Assembly: GCF_030730865.1 (NCBI RefSeq)
Contig: NZ_JAVALZ010000001.1
Coordinates: 558,001 to 622,000, forward strand
Source: Uliginosibacterium sp. 31-16
GTDB taxonomy: Bacteria > Pseudomonadota > Gammaproteobacteria > Burkholderiales > Rhodocyclaceae
Reading direction: 5' to 3'
DNA length: 64,000 nucleotides
Shown: piece by piece, positions 25,307 to 33,938 of the stretch
How positions within the stretch are numbered: the first letter of the stretch is position 1
How the letters are laid out: every line of letters begins with the position of its first letter
Notes under the pieces: model-generated
What the model saw: only the letters and a program-made list of their open reading frames with translations
Told to the model about the DNA's origin: nothing
Databases searched by the model: none
Made by a program: the position numbers and the translations under genes

Positions 25307-28171
25307 TCAGGGTGTCGCAGGCGGCAGCACGGCAACCGGGAAGTCCGGCACCCCCTGCGGAATGATCGTGACCGGCGTCTGCTTGCCCCCGGTCAGTGCC
25401 TTGACTCGCTCGGAGACATAGAAATCCAGCATCTTGTGGGTGATGCGCCCGGTCTTCTGGAAGTCTGCCGCGCCGTTGAGTCCTTCGACCAGCGCCTTGG
25501 TGAACGCGCCGTTGCCCCAATCCCGATTCTCCAGCGAATACTGCCGGCCAGTGGAGGCCGAAAATACGATGACACCGTTCTCGGCACTGGCCAGTTCGTT
25601 GATCATTGCCGCCATGTCACCGACCCCGGCGCGGCGTGCGCTCCCCAGCACGCTGCCGGCATGGCAGGTGTCGATGAAGAACAGCGCCTTGCCCGGCAAG
25701 GCCGCCAGGGTGTTGCGGATTTCGTGATAGATCACCGCGCTGCGCTTGAGGCGCTCCGGGTCGCCTCCCCAAGGCAGGAAGTAGTAGGTGCCATCGTTGT
25801 CCGTCACGCCATGACCGGCGAGGAACATCACGCCCACATCTCGGTGCGTGACCTGTCGACGCAGCCATTCAAGGCCATCGAGGATTTCATCGCGCGTAGC
25901 CTTTTCATCACTGATCGCCCGCACCTCGACATCCCGGTAAAGCACACCACTTCCGCGCTTGAGGGCCGTCACGAAATCGCGTGCATCCTTGGCCGCAAAA
26001 TCGAGTTTGAGGGCCGCCTGCGGATAGGCCGAAATACCAACGGCCAGCACGTAAAGCTTGGGGCGAACGGTCTGCTGTGCCCAGGACGGCTCCTGCCAGC
26101 GCACCTGCACCGGCGCAGGTGTGGACACGCCATTACGGTTCTCGGCAAACACCAGGATTTCGCTGTCATGCCGCGGCACCGGCACATCGATTTCGTGGAT
26201 CAGCTCCGGTGTGCGCCCGCTCAGGGTATCGAAACGTGGCAGGGCCACCTCCACCGCCTGCCCCGCCACGCGTACACGCAAACCGGTAGGCGGCGCATCG
26301 CCGAGCGAACGGATCGCCAGCCGCAGATGGACCACCGGCAAGGAGGTTTCAACCTGCCGTCCCGGCTCCAGAATGGCGACCACCGGCGGCGCAATCTGCT
26401 CGATGCTGGTCGCCGCCGGCGCAACCGGCGGCGTCGGATTCAGAGCCCGCTCAACCTGATCAGCGCGCCGGAATTTGTCGCGAAAGCGGCTGGCCGGGAA
26501 AAAATCCGGGGCCACATCACCTTGCGTCGTCAGCAGCCAGCCGAACAGGTTCTCACCCCCTTCACTGGCCTTGTAGTACCCGGCGGGCGTCCACATCACC
26601 CAGCGACTGCCATCGGAATGCGGAAACAGGCGCAGCACTTCACGCCCGTCACGCGCCCGCAACCAGTGCAGGGTGCCATCACCATTGGCCGAAACCACCC
26701 ATTGCCCATCGCCAGACCAGGCTACCTGACGGATCGGGCCAGGAACCGTATTGCTCCACAGGCGCTTGCCCTCGGCATCAAAACTGTACAGACGGGTGTC
26801 CGTTCCGATCACCACACGCTGACCATCCTCGCTGACCGCTGCCGCGCGCGCCTCCTCCTGATCAAACAAGGCCAGCGGCTGGCCGTTGAATACCGGCCGG
26901 TTCTCGCCGCGCCACTCACCACGCAGACCTGCAACACTGCTGCGTACTTTCTGCAAGTCTGCCGGCAGCTGATCCAGCCGCCCCGCCACCAAGTCAAAGG
27001 CCGTCGGTGCAGCACCGGCCTTGAGCGCGATCGCCACCTGGCGTCCATCAGGCGAAACCTGCAAGCCTCCAGCACGGAAATCGGTCAATGGGGAGCGGCG
27101 CTCGCCCAGAGTTTTCCCCTCGGCTGACAGCAGCAGCCAGGTCTGATCCATGCCTGCCACCGCCAGGCGCCCATCCGGCAGAGCCTGCAAGGCCACCACG
27201 GTATTCGCCGAGGCCGGGATATCGGCAAATCCGCCACGCCCGCCGTGCTCCCAGCAGCGGAGCATGCTGCGCCCGCTGCGCATCCAGCGCCCGCCCGCGC
27301 ACAGCCGGCCGCCATCGGCCGACCAGGTCACATTCTGCAGATTGCTGGGATCCTGCTTGCTGCGCCGCTCGGCACCCTCGCTATTGGGCACCCAGGCAGT
27401 CAGCAGATCCGCAGCCTGCAGCACATACACCATCGCCGTATCCATGAAACCGACGGCAACATGGCGTCCATCCGGCGAGAAGCGCAGATGACCAGGCCGG
27501 GCTCCGCCAGGAATCTGGCGCAGGCTGTCACGCTGCAGGCCGCTGTCGGTAAGCCGGTAACGCCGCACCCGGCCGTCCAGACTGGCAGAGGCCAACTGAC
27601 TGCTGTCCGGGCTGAAATCCAGCCCCGTCACCGTGCCACGATAATCCGCATCGGCCGCAAACCAGGCCCCGCTGCGCATGTCGAACAGCAGCACCCCCCC
27701 TTTGGCATTGAGGCCCGCCGCCAGATAGCGACCATCCGGCGACCAGGCCAGCGTCTCCACACCCTGTTCCAGACCGGGTAGAACCTGCTGCAAGCGCGCC
27801 GTGCTGCGTTCGAAGATGTAGATGGAGTAGTGTTTTGCCGCCGAAAAACTGCGCCCGGTCAGGCCAGCCAATGCAATCCGCTCGCCGTCCGGCGAGATCG
27901 CCACGGCGCGCAAGGCCCCCTCGGTGCCTTCGCGCGCAGGCACCCGCAGGACTGACAGCAAGCGGCTGTCCTCGAGATTCCAGACCCGCGCCGACTTGTC
28001 CTCGCCAGCAGTCACCAGCCAGCGCCCCTCGGCATCGGCCGCCGCATCAACAATGCGCGCGCTGTGCATGCTCGCTTCGAGCATCAGTTGGGGCAGCACC
28101 TCGGCGCGGCCGAACGGCAGGCCCCCCAGACACAGACAACTCAGCAGGAACAGACGCAGAAAACGGGGCAT
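25307..28171 (-). CDS. Exported WD40-repeat caspase-like (C14) protease
   Basis: A 954-residue protein. Signal peptide 1-23 (LRLFLLSCLCLGGLPFGRA). Residues about 30-590 form WD40/beta-propeller repeats (SARIVDAAADAEGRWLVTAG, ASLDGRVRRYRL, WSGDGQWVVSANGDG). A linker beta domain (about 600-700) leads to a C-terminal caspase domain from residue 703 (KLYVLAVGISAYPQAALKL). The catalytic dyad is visible: His787 in FLAGHGV and Cys836 in FIDTCHAG. It is unusual that the protein is exported, since most bacterial WD40-caspases are cytoplasmic. It heads the operon with anti-sigma-like, ECF sigma, S8 protease and ClpP-fold-like genes. Role unknown. Confidence 0.9.
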   Translation of the reverse strand: MPRFLRLFLLSCLCLGGLPFGRAEVLPQLMLEASMHSARIVDAAADAEGRWLVTAGEDKSARVWNLEDSRLLSVLRVPAREGTEGALRAVAISPDGERIALAGLTGRSFSAAKHYSIYIFERSTARLQQVLPGLEQGVETLAWSPDGRYLAAGLNAKGGVLLFDMRSGAWFAADADYRGTVTGLDFSPDSSQLASASLDGRVRRYRLTDSGLQRDSLRQIPGGARPGHLRFSPDGRHVAVGFMDTAMVYVLQAADLLTAWVPNSEGAERRSKQDPSNLQNVTWSADGGRLCAGGRWMRSGRSMLRCWEHGGRGGFADIPASANTVVALQALPDGRLAVAGMDQTWLLLSAEGKTLGERRSPLTDFRAGGLQVSPDGRQVAIALKAGAAPTAFDLVAGRLDQLPADLQKVRSSVAGLRGEWRGENRPVFNGQPLALFDQEEARAAAVSEDGQRVVIGTDTRLYSFDAEGKRLWSNTVPGPIRQVAWSGDGQWVVSANGDGTLHWLRARDGREVLRLFPHSDGSRWVMWTPAGYYKASEGGENLFGWLLTTQGDVAPDFFPASRFRDKFRRADQVERALNPTPPVAPAATSIEQIAPPVVAILEPGRQVETSLPVVHLRLAIRSLGDAPPTGLRVRVAGQAVEVALPRFDTLSGRTPELIHEIDVPVPRHDSEILVFAENRNGVSTPAPVQVRWQEPSWAQQTVRPKLYVLAVGISAYPQAALKLDFAAKDARDFVTALKRGSGVLYRDVEVRAISDEKATRDEILDGLEWLRRQVTHRDVGVMFLAGHGVTDNDGTYYFLPWGGDPERLKRSAVIYHEIRNTLAALPGKALFFIDTCHAGSVLGSARRAGVGDMAAMINELASAENGVIVFSASTGRQYSLENRDWGNGAFTKALVEGLNGAADFQKTGRITHKMLDFYVSERVKALTGGKQTPVTIIPQGVPDFPVAVLPPATP

Positions 28172-28238
28172 GGGCAGGGATGACGGTCAGACAAGCACTC
28201 GGCGGAACAACGCGAAAACTGTATTGCCGGGGGTCAGG

Positions 28239-28258
28239 CACCGGAAGAAATTCCGGTG
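28239..28258. promoter_or_regulatory. GAAA-loop palindrome in the divergent spacer upstream of the caspase operon
   Basis: CACCGGAA-GAAA-TTCCGGTG is a perfect eight-base stem with a GAAA loop, followed by TTTT on the plus strand. It lies 68-87 bases ahead of the caspase ATG, where an operator or ECF promoter would be expected, and about 220 bases ahead of the divergent glycosyltransferase. The 310-base spacer shows no gene. An ECF-type GGAA sits within the arm, but no convincing -10 was found. Confidence 0.5.
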
Positions 28259-28481
28259 TTTTCGAGAACATCGCAAGGATGTGTAAAGGCCCATACTGCG
28301 GCGCAATAAACTGTGATGTAATTCACGCTTTTCTCGTTTCTGGCTAACCCCGCTCACGCTTTCACAGCGTTCAATCGGGCAAGAGCACGCCAGAAAGCAC
28401 GCCTTTGCTGACTACTATTATTACATCCCCCCCAAGCGTTGCCACCACCTCGGGCCAGAAATCCGGCCAGTGGGAGCACAT

Positions 28482-29690
28482 ATGAAAATAGGTCTGCTGA
28501 TTGACTCCATGATCGGTGGCGGCGCCGAGCGCGTCTCGCTGAATCTGGCCGAAGGCTTCCTGCGTCAGGGTCATGAGCCGCACCTCATTCTTCTGCGCGA
28601 CCAGATTCAGCATGCCCTGCCGGCAGATCTGCCGGTGCACGCCCTGTCAGGAAGCGAGGCCCCCAGCCGCCATCGTCTGCTCAACAAGCTGCAGATGGCC
28701 TGGCGCCTTCGCACGCTGGTCAAGCGTCTGGAGGCAGACGGCGAGCCTTTCGCCTTCTTCATTTCCAGCGCGGAAGAGATGGATCACCTCTCGGCCCTGG
28801 CGGGCCTGCACGACGTGTACATCCGCTATCGCAATTCGATGGTCGAGTTCTATCGCAACAAGCTGGCCAGCCGGACAGGCATCAAACGCCTGTTTCGCCG
28901 CCTGAAATGGGGCCTGATCCTGCGTCTGTTCTACGACAGGCGACGCCTGATCACGGTCGCCAAGGCACTGCAGCAAGAGATCGTCGGGCAGATGGGGCTG
29001 CAGCCTGCCAGCATTGCCACGATCTACAACCCCTTTGATTTCGAGAGCATCCGGGCCCAGGGCGCTGCCTACCCCGTGCCGCTGACCGAGCCCTACGTGG
29101 TTTACGCCGCGCGCTTCACGCCGCGCAAGCGTCAGGATCTGTTGCTGCGCGCCTTTGCCCGCAGCCATACACGTCACACGCACAAGCTGGTCCTGCTCGG
29201 CGATACCTACAGCCAGCATGAACGCGGCTGGTATGAACAGTTGCTGGCCCTGATCGAGGAACTGGGTCTGCAGGATCGCGTGGTGCTGCCCGGCTTCCAG
29301 ACCAATCCCTATCCGTGGATCAGGCATGCCGCCCTGTTCGCCATGTCTTCCGACAGCGAAGGCCTGCCGACAGTATTGATCGAAGCACTGATTCTCGGCA
29401 CACCGGTCGTGAGTACCGATTGCCCGACCGGCCCGCGCGAAATCATGACCGGCGAGCTGGCACGCTTCCTGTGCCCGCGCGACAACCCAGCGGATCTGGC
29501 AGATCGCATCGATGCTGCGCTGACCAGTTACCCGGAAATCTCCGACGCGCTGCTGCGCCGCTTTCACTGCGACTACGCCATCAGCCGCTATCTGCAGCAC
29601 TGCAGCAAGGGCCCGCTACCGCCCGCAAAGCAGGGCCGGGTGCGCGGTATTCCTGGCGGCACACTGATTCCGCCGTATCACCCGCGTTAA
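28482..29690 (+). CDS. Glycosyltransferase family 4 (LPS/polysaccharide type)
   Basis: A 402-residue GT4 enzyme of the GT-B fold. The N-terminus MKIGLLIDSMIGGGAERVSLNLAEGFLRQGHE is typical; the donor-side domain has YVVYAARFTPRKRQDLLLRAF and the EGLPTVLIEALILGTPVVSTDCPTGPREI motif with the conserved glutamates. It transfers a nucleotide-activated sugar, probably to LPS core or O-antigen precursors; specificity cannot be read. The ATG at 28482 follows GGGAG. First of the envelope-glycan genes and divergent from the caspase operon. Confidence 0.9.
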   Translation: MKIGLLIDSMIGGGAERVSLNLAEGFLRQGHEPHLILLRDQIQHALPADLPVHALSGSEAPSRHRLLNKLQMAWRLRTLVKRLEADGEPFAFFISSAEEMDHLSALAGLHDVYIRYRNSMVEFYRNKLASRTGIKRLFRRLKWGLILRLFYDRRRLITVAKALQQEIVGQMGLQPASIATIYNPFDFESIRAQGAAYPVPLTEPYVVYAARFTPRKRQDLLLRAFARSHTRHTHKLVLLGDTYSQHERGWYEQLLALIEELGLQDRVVLPGFQTNPYPWIRHAALFAMSSDSEGLPTVLIEALILGTPVVSTDCPTGPREIMTGELARFLCPRDNPADLADRIDAALTSYPEISDALLRRFHCDYAISRYLQHCSKGPLPPAKQGRVRGIPGGTLIPPYHPR

Positions 29691-29704
29691 ATCCTGCCCA
29701 TCTG

Positions 29705-29820
29705 CTGAAGAAGCGCCTCCCGCCTGCCTCTGCAGACACCCTGCGGTGAGAGGGCCGCGGGGCGCGGCTCTCCAGACATGCCACACGGAAAGGCCGTCAC
29801 AGTGCGGCTTTCCAGGCAGG
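29705..29820. repeat. Dispersed intergenic palindrome, copy 4
   Basis: GAGAGGGCCGCGGGGCGCGGCTCTCC (29748-29773), followed by GGAAAGGCCGTCACAGTGCGGCTTTCC (29787-29813), both stem-forming. They occupy the space between the convergent GT4 and exonuclease genes. Confidence 0.5.
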
Positions 29821-29823
29821 CGT

Positions 29824-30336
29824 TCAAATCCCTGCGGCGGGCAGGTCGGCGTTGCCCATCACGCACATCCAGGTCATCTGCAGCACGCGGGCATCAGCAC
29901 TGGCCCGATGGCGCTCAACCTGCAGGCTTTGCTGCACATCGTCGCGGATGTCCTTCCAGCGGCGGGCTTCGATTTCAGGGGTGATCCGTGCCAGATGATC
30001 CACCCGATAGGTCGGTGGCACCCGGGCCGCCTCATGCAGGGTGGCCAGCCAGGCGTAGTCATGCGCCCAGGAGTCGGAATAGACGGTCTGGCCATGCAGC
30101 AGCGCGTTCAGCCGGATCGCCACCGACAGTGGCGGCAGCCCGTGCTGCGCAAGGGCTTCACGGCTGATCCCGTGCATCGCCTCAGCCGCAGGGTCCCAGT
30201 GCGTCCACTCCGCCACCGGCTGGATCAGGGCGCAGTAGCTGCGGCCATCGGCCAGTACGCAACCAATCTCGATGGGGTAACTGCCAGCACCGAAGCCGGA
30301 GGCTTCCACATCGATGATGGCAGGCGGCTGGAGCAT
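29824..30336 (-). CDS. DEDDh-type 3'-5' exonuclease-like protein
   Basis: A 170-residue RNase H-like exonuclease. Asp9 and Glu11 (IIDVEASGFG), a central Asp (88 or 93, YSDSWAHDYAW), and His143/Asp148 (HRASADA) make the DEDDh set. The fold resembles the DnaQ epsilon/RNase T group, but the protein is a stand-alone short form. The ATG at 30336 was chosen because the catalytic DxE follows at once; the very long open frame upstream is antisense to rlmI. It diverges from rlmI with about 115 bases between. The substrate (DNA or RNA) is unknown. Confidence 0.8.
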   Translation of the reverse strand: MLQPPAIIDVEASGFGAGSYPIEIGCVLADGRSYCALIQPVAEWTHWDPAAEAMHGISREALAQHGLPPLSVAIRLNALLHGQTVYSDSWAHDYAWLATLHEAARVPPTYRVDHLARITPEIEARRWKDIRDDVQQSLQVERHRASADARVLQMTWMCVMGNADLPAAGI

Positions 30337-30450
30337 GAGATTCGCGTTCAGAAAAGGGTGGCAGATGATTGCATGAGGCGGAACACTACCCCCATCAGTG
30401 TTTTCCGCTACGATTCGCACCCTTCCAGACACATTCCCCGGACCCCGATC

Positions 30451-31641
30451 ATGGCCGAACTGATTCTCGCCCCCGGCAAGGAGCGCTCCGTGATGCGCCG
30501 CCATCCGTGGATCTTCGCCGGCTCGGTAGCCAAGCTGGCGGGCCGATCCAAACCGGGCGACACCGTCGAGGTATACAACGAGCGCGGCCAGCTGATGGGC
30601 CGTGCGGCCTACTCGCCGGAATCGCAGATCCGCGCGCGGATGTGGAGCTTCGATGCGGACGAATCCATCGACCACGGCTTCTTCAAGCGCCGCGTGGCGG
30701 CCTGCGTGGCGCGCCGCGCCGCCCATCCACATCTCGCCCAACAGGACGGTGTACGCCTGATCCACGGCGAGTCCGACGGTCTGCCCGGCGTGATCGCCGA
30801 CCGCTTTGGCCCGGTCGTGGTGCTGCAACTGACCAGCGCGGGCGGCGAGAAGTGGCGGGACGCCATCATCGCCGGCCTCGTCCAGGCCACCGGCTGCGAG
30901 TGTGTATACGAACGCTCGGATTCCGACGTACGCAAGCTCGAAGGCTTGGAACCGCGCAGCGGCGTGGCTTACGGCACATTGCCTGAGGGCGCGCTGACCA
31001 TCGTGGAAAACGGCGTACGCATGGAAGTCGACGTGGTGAGCGGCCACAAGACCGGCTTCTACCTCGACCAGCGCGACAACCGCCTGCTCACCGGCGAGCT
31101 GAGCCGTGGCCGCAGTGTGCTCAACTGTTTCTGCTACACCGCCGGTTTCTCGCTGCAGGCACTGGCGGGCGGCGCGACCAGCACCCTGTCCATCGACTCC
31201 TCCGGCCCGGCGCTGGAAGCCGCCAGGCGCAACCTCGCCCTGAATCCGCAACTCGACGCCGGCCGCGCCGAATGGCGCGAAGACGACGTGTTCGAAGCCC
31301 TGCGCGCGCTGCGCAAGGAAGAACGCAAGTTCGACCTGATCATCCTCGACCCGCCCAAGTTCGCGCCCTCGGCGGCCCACGCCCAGCGCGCCGCCCGCGC
31401 CTACAAGGACATCAACATCCTCGGCTTCCGCCTGCTCAACCCGGGCGGCATCCTGATGACCTACTCCTGCTCCGGCGGCATCGGCCAGGAGCTGTTTCAG
31501 CAGATCGTCGCCGGCTCGGCCGTGGATGCCGGCGTCGATGCGCGCATCATCCATCGCCTCTCGGCCGGACCGGATCATCCGATCGGCCTCGCGGTGCCGG
31601 AAGGCGAATACCTCAAGGGTCTGGCTTGCCAGATTGATTGA
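30451..31641 (+). CDS. rlmI: 23S rRNA m5C1962 methyltransferase RlmI-like
   Basis: A 396-residue class I methyltransferase, the same length as E. coli RlmI. An N-terminal PUA domain (LILAPGKERSVMRRHPWIFAGSV), a central EEHEE-like region (GHKTGFYLDQRDNR), and a Rossmann domain with FCYTAGFSLQAL, the DPPKF catalytic motif and the cysteine in YSCSGG. It would methylate C1962 of 23S rRNA. The ATG at 30451 (MAELILAPGKER) is the conserved start; the open frame to 29746 is spurious. Confidence 0.92.
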   Translation: MAELILAPGKERSVMRRHPWIFAGSVAKLAGRSKPGDTVEVYNERGQLMGRAAYSPESQIRARMWSFDADESIDHGFFKRRVAACVARRAAHPHLAQQDGVRLIHGESDGLPGVIADRFGPVVVLQLTSAGGEKWRDAIIAGLVQATGCECVYERSDSDVRKLEGLEPRSGVAYGTLPEGALTIVENGVRMEVDVVSGHKTGFYLDQRDNRLLTGELSRGRSVLNCFCYTAGFSLQALAGGATSTLSIDSSGPALEAARRNLALNPQLDAGRAEWREDDVFEALRALRKEERKFDLIILDPPKFAPSAAHAQRAARAYKDINILGFRLLNPGGILMTYSCSGGIGQELFQQIVAGSAVDAGVDARIIHRLSAGPDHPIGLAVPEGEYLKGLACQID

Positions 31642-31721
31642 AAACGAAGAGCGGGAAGCCGGAAAAACATCGCACAACGTACCCGCTCCAGCACCTCACT
31701 CACCACGCCTCATACTTCCCC

Positions 31722-32780
31722 ATGTCCCAACCCACGATCCTCATCAGCTTCCCCTTTGTAGAAGGTGGTGGTGCCTGGCACATCCCCCTGGGTGGCGCCT
31801 GCGTTGAAGCACTGAAAGGTCTCGGCTTCAATGTCGGGATGTTCAATCCGGTCGTCGAGGCCAGGCGCGGCTTCGGCTGGAAGATGCTGGAGCGCAGCGC
31901 CGTACTCGGTGGTCGGCTGATCGGCCGCTCGAAGGCAGACACCAAGTCGCGCCTGCCCTGGCTGGAGGAAGCACAACGCTTCGACGGACTGATAGCCAAA
32001 GCACATGCGCTGCGCCCGGACTATCTGCTGGTAATCAGTACCTTCACCTATCCGCAACGCGTTCTGGAAGCCTTGCGGCAGGAGGCTGGCGTGAAGAAAA
32101 CCATCGGCTGGTGCGTAGAGGGGCCGACCTGGATCGGCAAACCCAATCGCGAAGCCGAACTCTACGACCACTACTTCTGCATCCACCGCAGCGGCATCAC
32201 TAATCCGAAAATTCGGTACCTGCCGGCGCTGGGCTTCGATGCCTCGGCCTACTCCCGGCTTGAAGGCCAGGCCAAGATGCACGATCTGGTTTTCGTCGGA
32301 CGCGAAAAGAAGCGCCGGGTGGAATGGCTAATGCCCCTGCGAGAGCTGAGCCTGAAGGTGTACGGACCGGAGTGGGGCCACACTCCGCTGGCCGCACATC
32401 AGGTGTCGGAAGGGGTCTTCGGACACGAGCTGAACCTGCTCTACAACCAGGCGAAAATCGTGCTCAACGTCTCCGCCTGGGAAAATGGCGGCACCGGCGG
32501 CAGCGCGCTGAACCTGCGCATCTTCGACGTACCGGCCACCGGCAGCCTGCTGCTGACTGACTACGCGCCGGGCATCGAGGAATATCTGGAGCCGGACAAG
32601 GAAGTGGTGGTCGCCCATTCGCCCGCAGAAATGCGCGACAAGGCCCTGTATTACCTCGCCCATGACGCCGAACGCGAGCGCATTGCGCGCGCTGGCTGGG
32701 AAAAAGTGCGGCAGCTGGAAACCTATCCGCAGAAAATGCGCCGCCTGCTGGAAGCCTGCAATATCCCTCTGCCGGGCTGA
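31722..32780 (+). CDS. CgeB-like glycosyltransferase (GT-B fold)
   Basis: A 352-residue protein resembling CgeB/DUF3880-type glycosyltransferases with a C-terminal Glyco_trans_1_2-like domain: LNLLYNQAKIVLNVSAWENGGTGGS, LNLRIFDVPATGSLLLTDYAPGIEEYLEP and the terminal DAERERIARAGWEKVR. The ATG at 31722 (MSQPTILISFPFVEGGGAWHIPLGGA) begins the first beta strand. It likely adds a sugar in envelope-glycan assembly, given GT4, GT9 and ligase neighbours. Substrate unknown. Confidence 0.8.
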   Translation: MSQPTILISFPFVEGGGAWHIPLGGACVEALKGLGFNVGMFNPVVEARRGFGWKMLERSAVLGGRLIGRSKADTKSRLPWLEEAQRFDGLIAKAHALRPDYLLVISTFTYPQRVLEALRQEAGVKKTIGWCVEGPTWIGKPNREAELYDHYFCIHRSGITNPKIRYLPALGFDASAYSRLEGQAKMHDLVFVGREKKRRVEWLMPLRELSLKVYGPEWGHTPLAAHQVSEGVFGHELNLLYNQAKIVLNVSAWENGGTGGSALNLRIFDVPATGSLLLTDYAPGIEEYLEPDKEVVVAHSPAEMRDKALYYLAHDAERERIARAGWEKVRQLETYPQKMRRLLEACNIPLPG

Positions 32781-32886
32781 GAGCCGCATCTGGCGGGCTT
32801 CTTCAGCCCCTCGTCAGAGAGAAGCGCTCCCCGCCTTAGTTTCCAGACAGGCACGCCTGAAATCAAGGCGGGAAGCGGCTCTTCAG
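32779..32886. repeat. Dispersed intergenic palindrome, copy 5
   Basis: GAGAGCCGCATCTGGCGGGCTTCTTC at 32781-32806 and, inverted further on, GGCGGGAAGCGGCTCTTCAG (32867-32886). Unit order and spacing match the copy at 41.9 kb almost base for base. Confidence 0.6.
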
Positions 32887-33938
32887 CCTGCCCGCCGCGC
32901 GGAAATTGCCGGCCATAGCGCATCGAGCGCGGCCAGAGCCTCGGCACAACTCACGTCCGCCACCTCTCGCGACGCCGGTTGCATGACGCGATGCTCCACG
33001 CCCCAAGGACGCCAGGTGGTGACATCGGACTGGCCGAAGAAGCAGGCGATCGGCAAACCGAGCGCGGCACCGATGTGCATGGCGCCGCCGTCGCTGCAGA
33101 GCATGCCCTCGCACACCGAGAGGCCGCCGATCAGCTCCTGCAGATGGCTGGTAGGCCAGGGCAGCAAGGGGAAATCCGCAGGCAGGCCGGCACGGATGGC
33201 GGCCGCCTTGCGGTCGTCGCCGGGATGCATCGGGTTGTGCTCGTCGCCGGGTGACCAGAACAGCATGAATTGCACGTCGCGCTGCGCGGCGAGCGTCTTG
33301 AGCACTTCGATAAAATGCTCCACCGGCCAGCGCTGGCTGGGCTTGCGCGCGCTGATATGCACGGCGAGCGTGGGGCGCGTGGCGTACCAGGTCTGGGCCT
33401 GCAACAGATCGCATGCGCGCTGTTGCTCGGCCGGATCGGGCCGCAGGACTTCCGGCCCGGCCGGCGGCTGGATATCCAGCGGAGCCAGCAAGCTGAAGAG
33501 ATGCTCCACCTCGTGCCCGCTGCGCGGCTTGGGCTCGGTGACACGCAGGTCGATCAAATCCGCCCCTGCGACACTGGCGTCGTAAAAGCCGAGCACGTGC
33601 TGTGCGCCGATCAGTTTCGCGAGCCGCAGCGGGCGCTTCAGGCACCCCCCATTGGCCAGCACGATCAGGTCGTAGCGGGTGCGGCGCAATTGCCACATCA
33701 GGCGCAGGCGTCGCCAGGTCACCCCGATCAGGCTTTCGTCCGCGGCACGATGCTTGGCCTTGGTGTAGGCGCAGGCGAGGTTCAGATCCGGGTTGTGCGC
33801 CACCACCGGCAGGTTGTAGCTGTTGACCAGCGCATCGATCTGCGCGGCAGGGTAACGCAGGCGCAGCGCCCGGATCAGCGGGGTGGTGCACACCAGATCG
33901 CCAATGTTGTCGCGACGGATGACAAGGATGCGCTTCAC
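32883..33938 (-). CDS. Glycosyltransferase family 9 (heptosyltransferase-like)
   Basis: A 351-residue GT9 enzyme. The start VKRILVIRRDNIGDLVCTTPLIRALRLRYP is the family signature, followed by TRPTLAVHISARKPSQRWPVEHF and CSDGGAMHIGAALGLPIACFFG, which holds the ADP-heptose-binding loop. It uses a GTG start (33938) that overlaps the stop of the O-antigen-ligase-like gene (GTGA), with AGGAG upstream. Likely LPS inner-core synthesis. Donor may be heptose or another sugar. Confidence 0.9.
   Translation of the reverse strand: MKRILVIRRDNIGDLVCTTPLIRALRLRYPAAQIDALVNSYNLPVVAHNPDLNLACAYTKAKHRAADESLIGVTWRRLRLMWQLRRTRYDLIVLANGGCLKRPLRLAKLIGAQHVLGFYDASVAGADLIDLRVTEPKPRSGHEVEHLFSLLAPLDIQPPAGPEVLRPDPAEQQRACDLLQAQTWYATRPTLAVHISARKPSQRWPVEHFIEVLKTLAAQRDVQFMLFWSPGDEHNPMHPGDDRKAAAIRAGLPADFPLLPWPTSHLQELIGGLSVCEGMLCSDGGAMHIGAALGLPIACFFGQSDVTTWRPWGVEHRVMQPASREVADVSCAEALAALDALWPAISARRAG

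Noticed and set aside
25301-27127. 608-residue plus-strand open frame
   Set aside because: Antisense to the WD40-caspase gene; composition is typical of a shadow frame.
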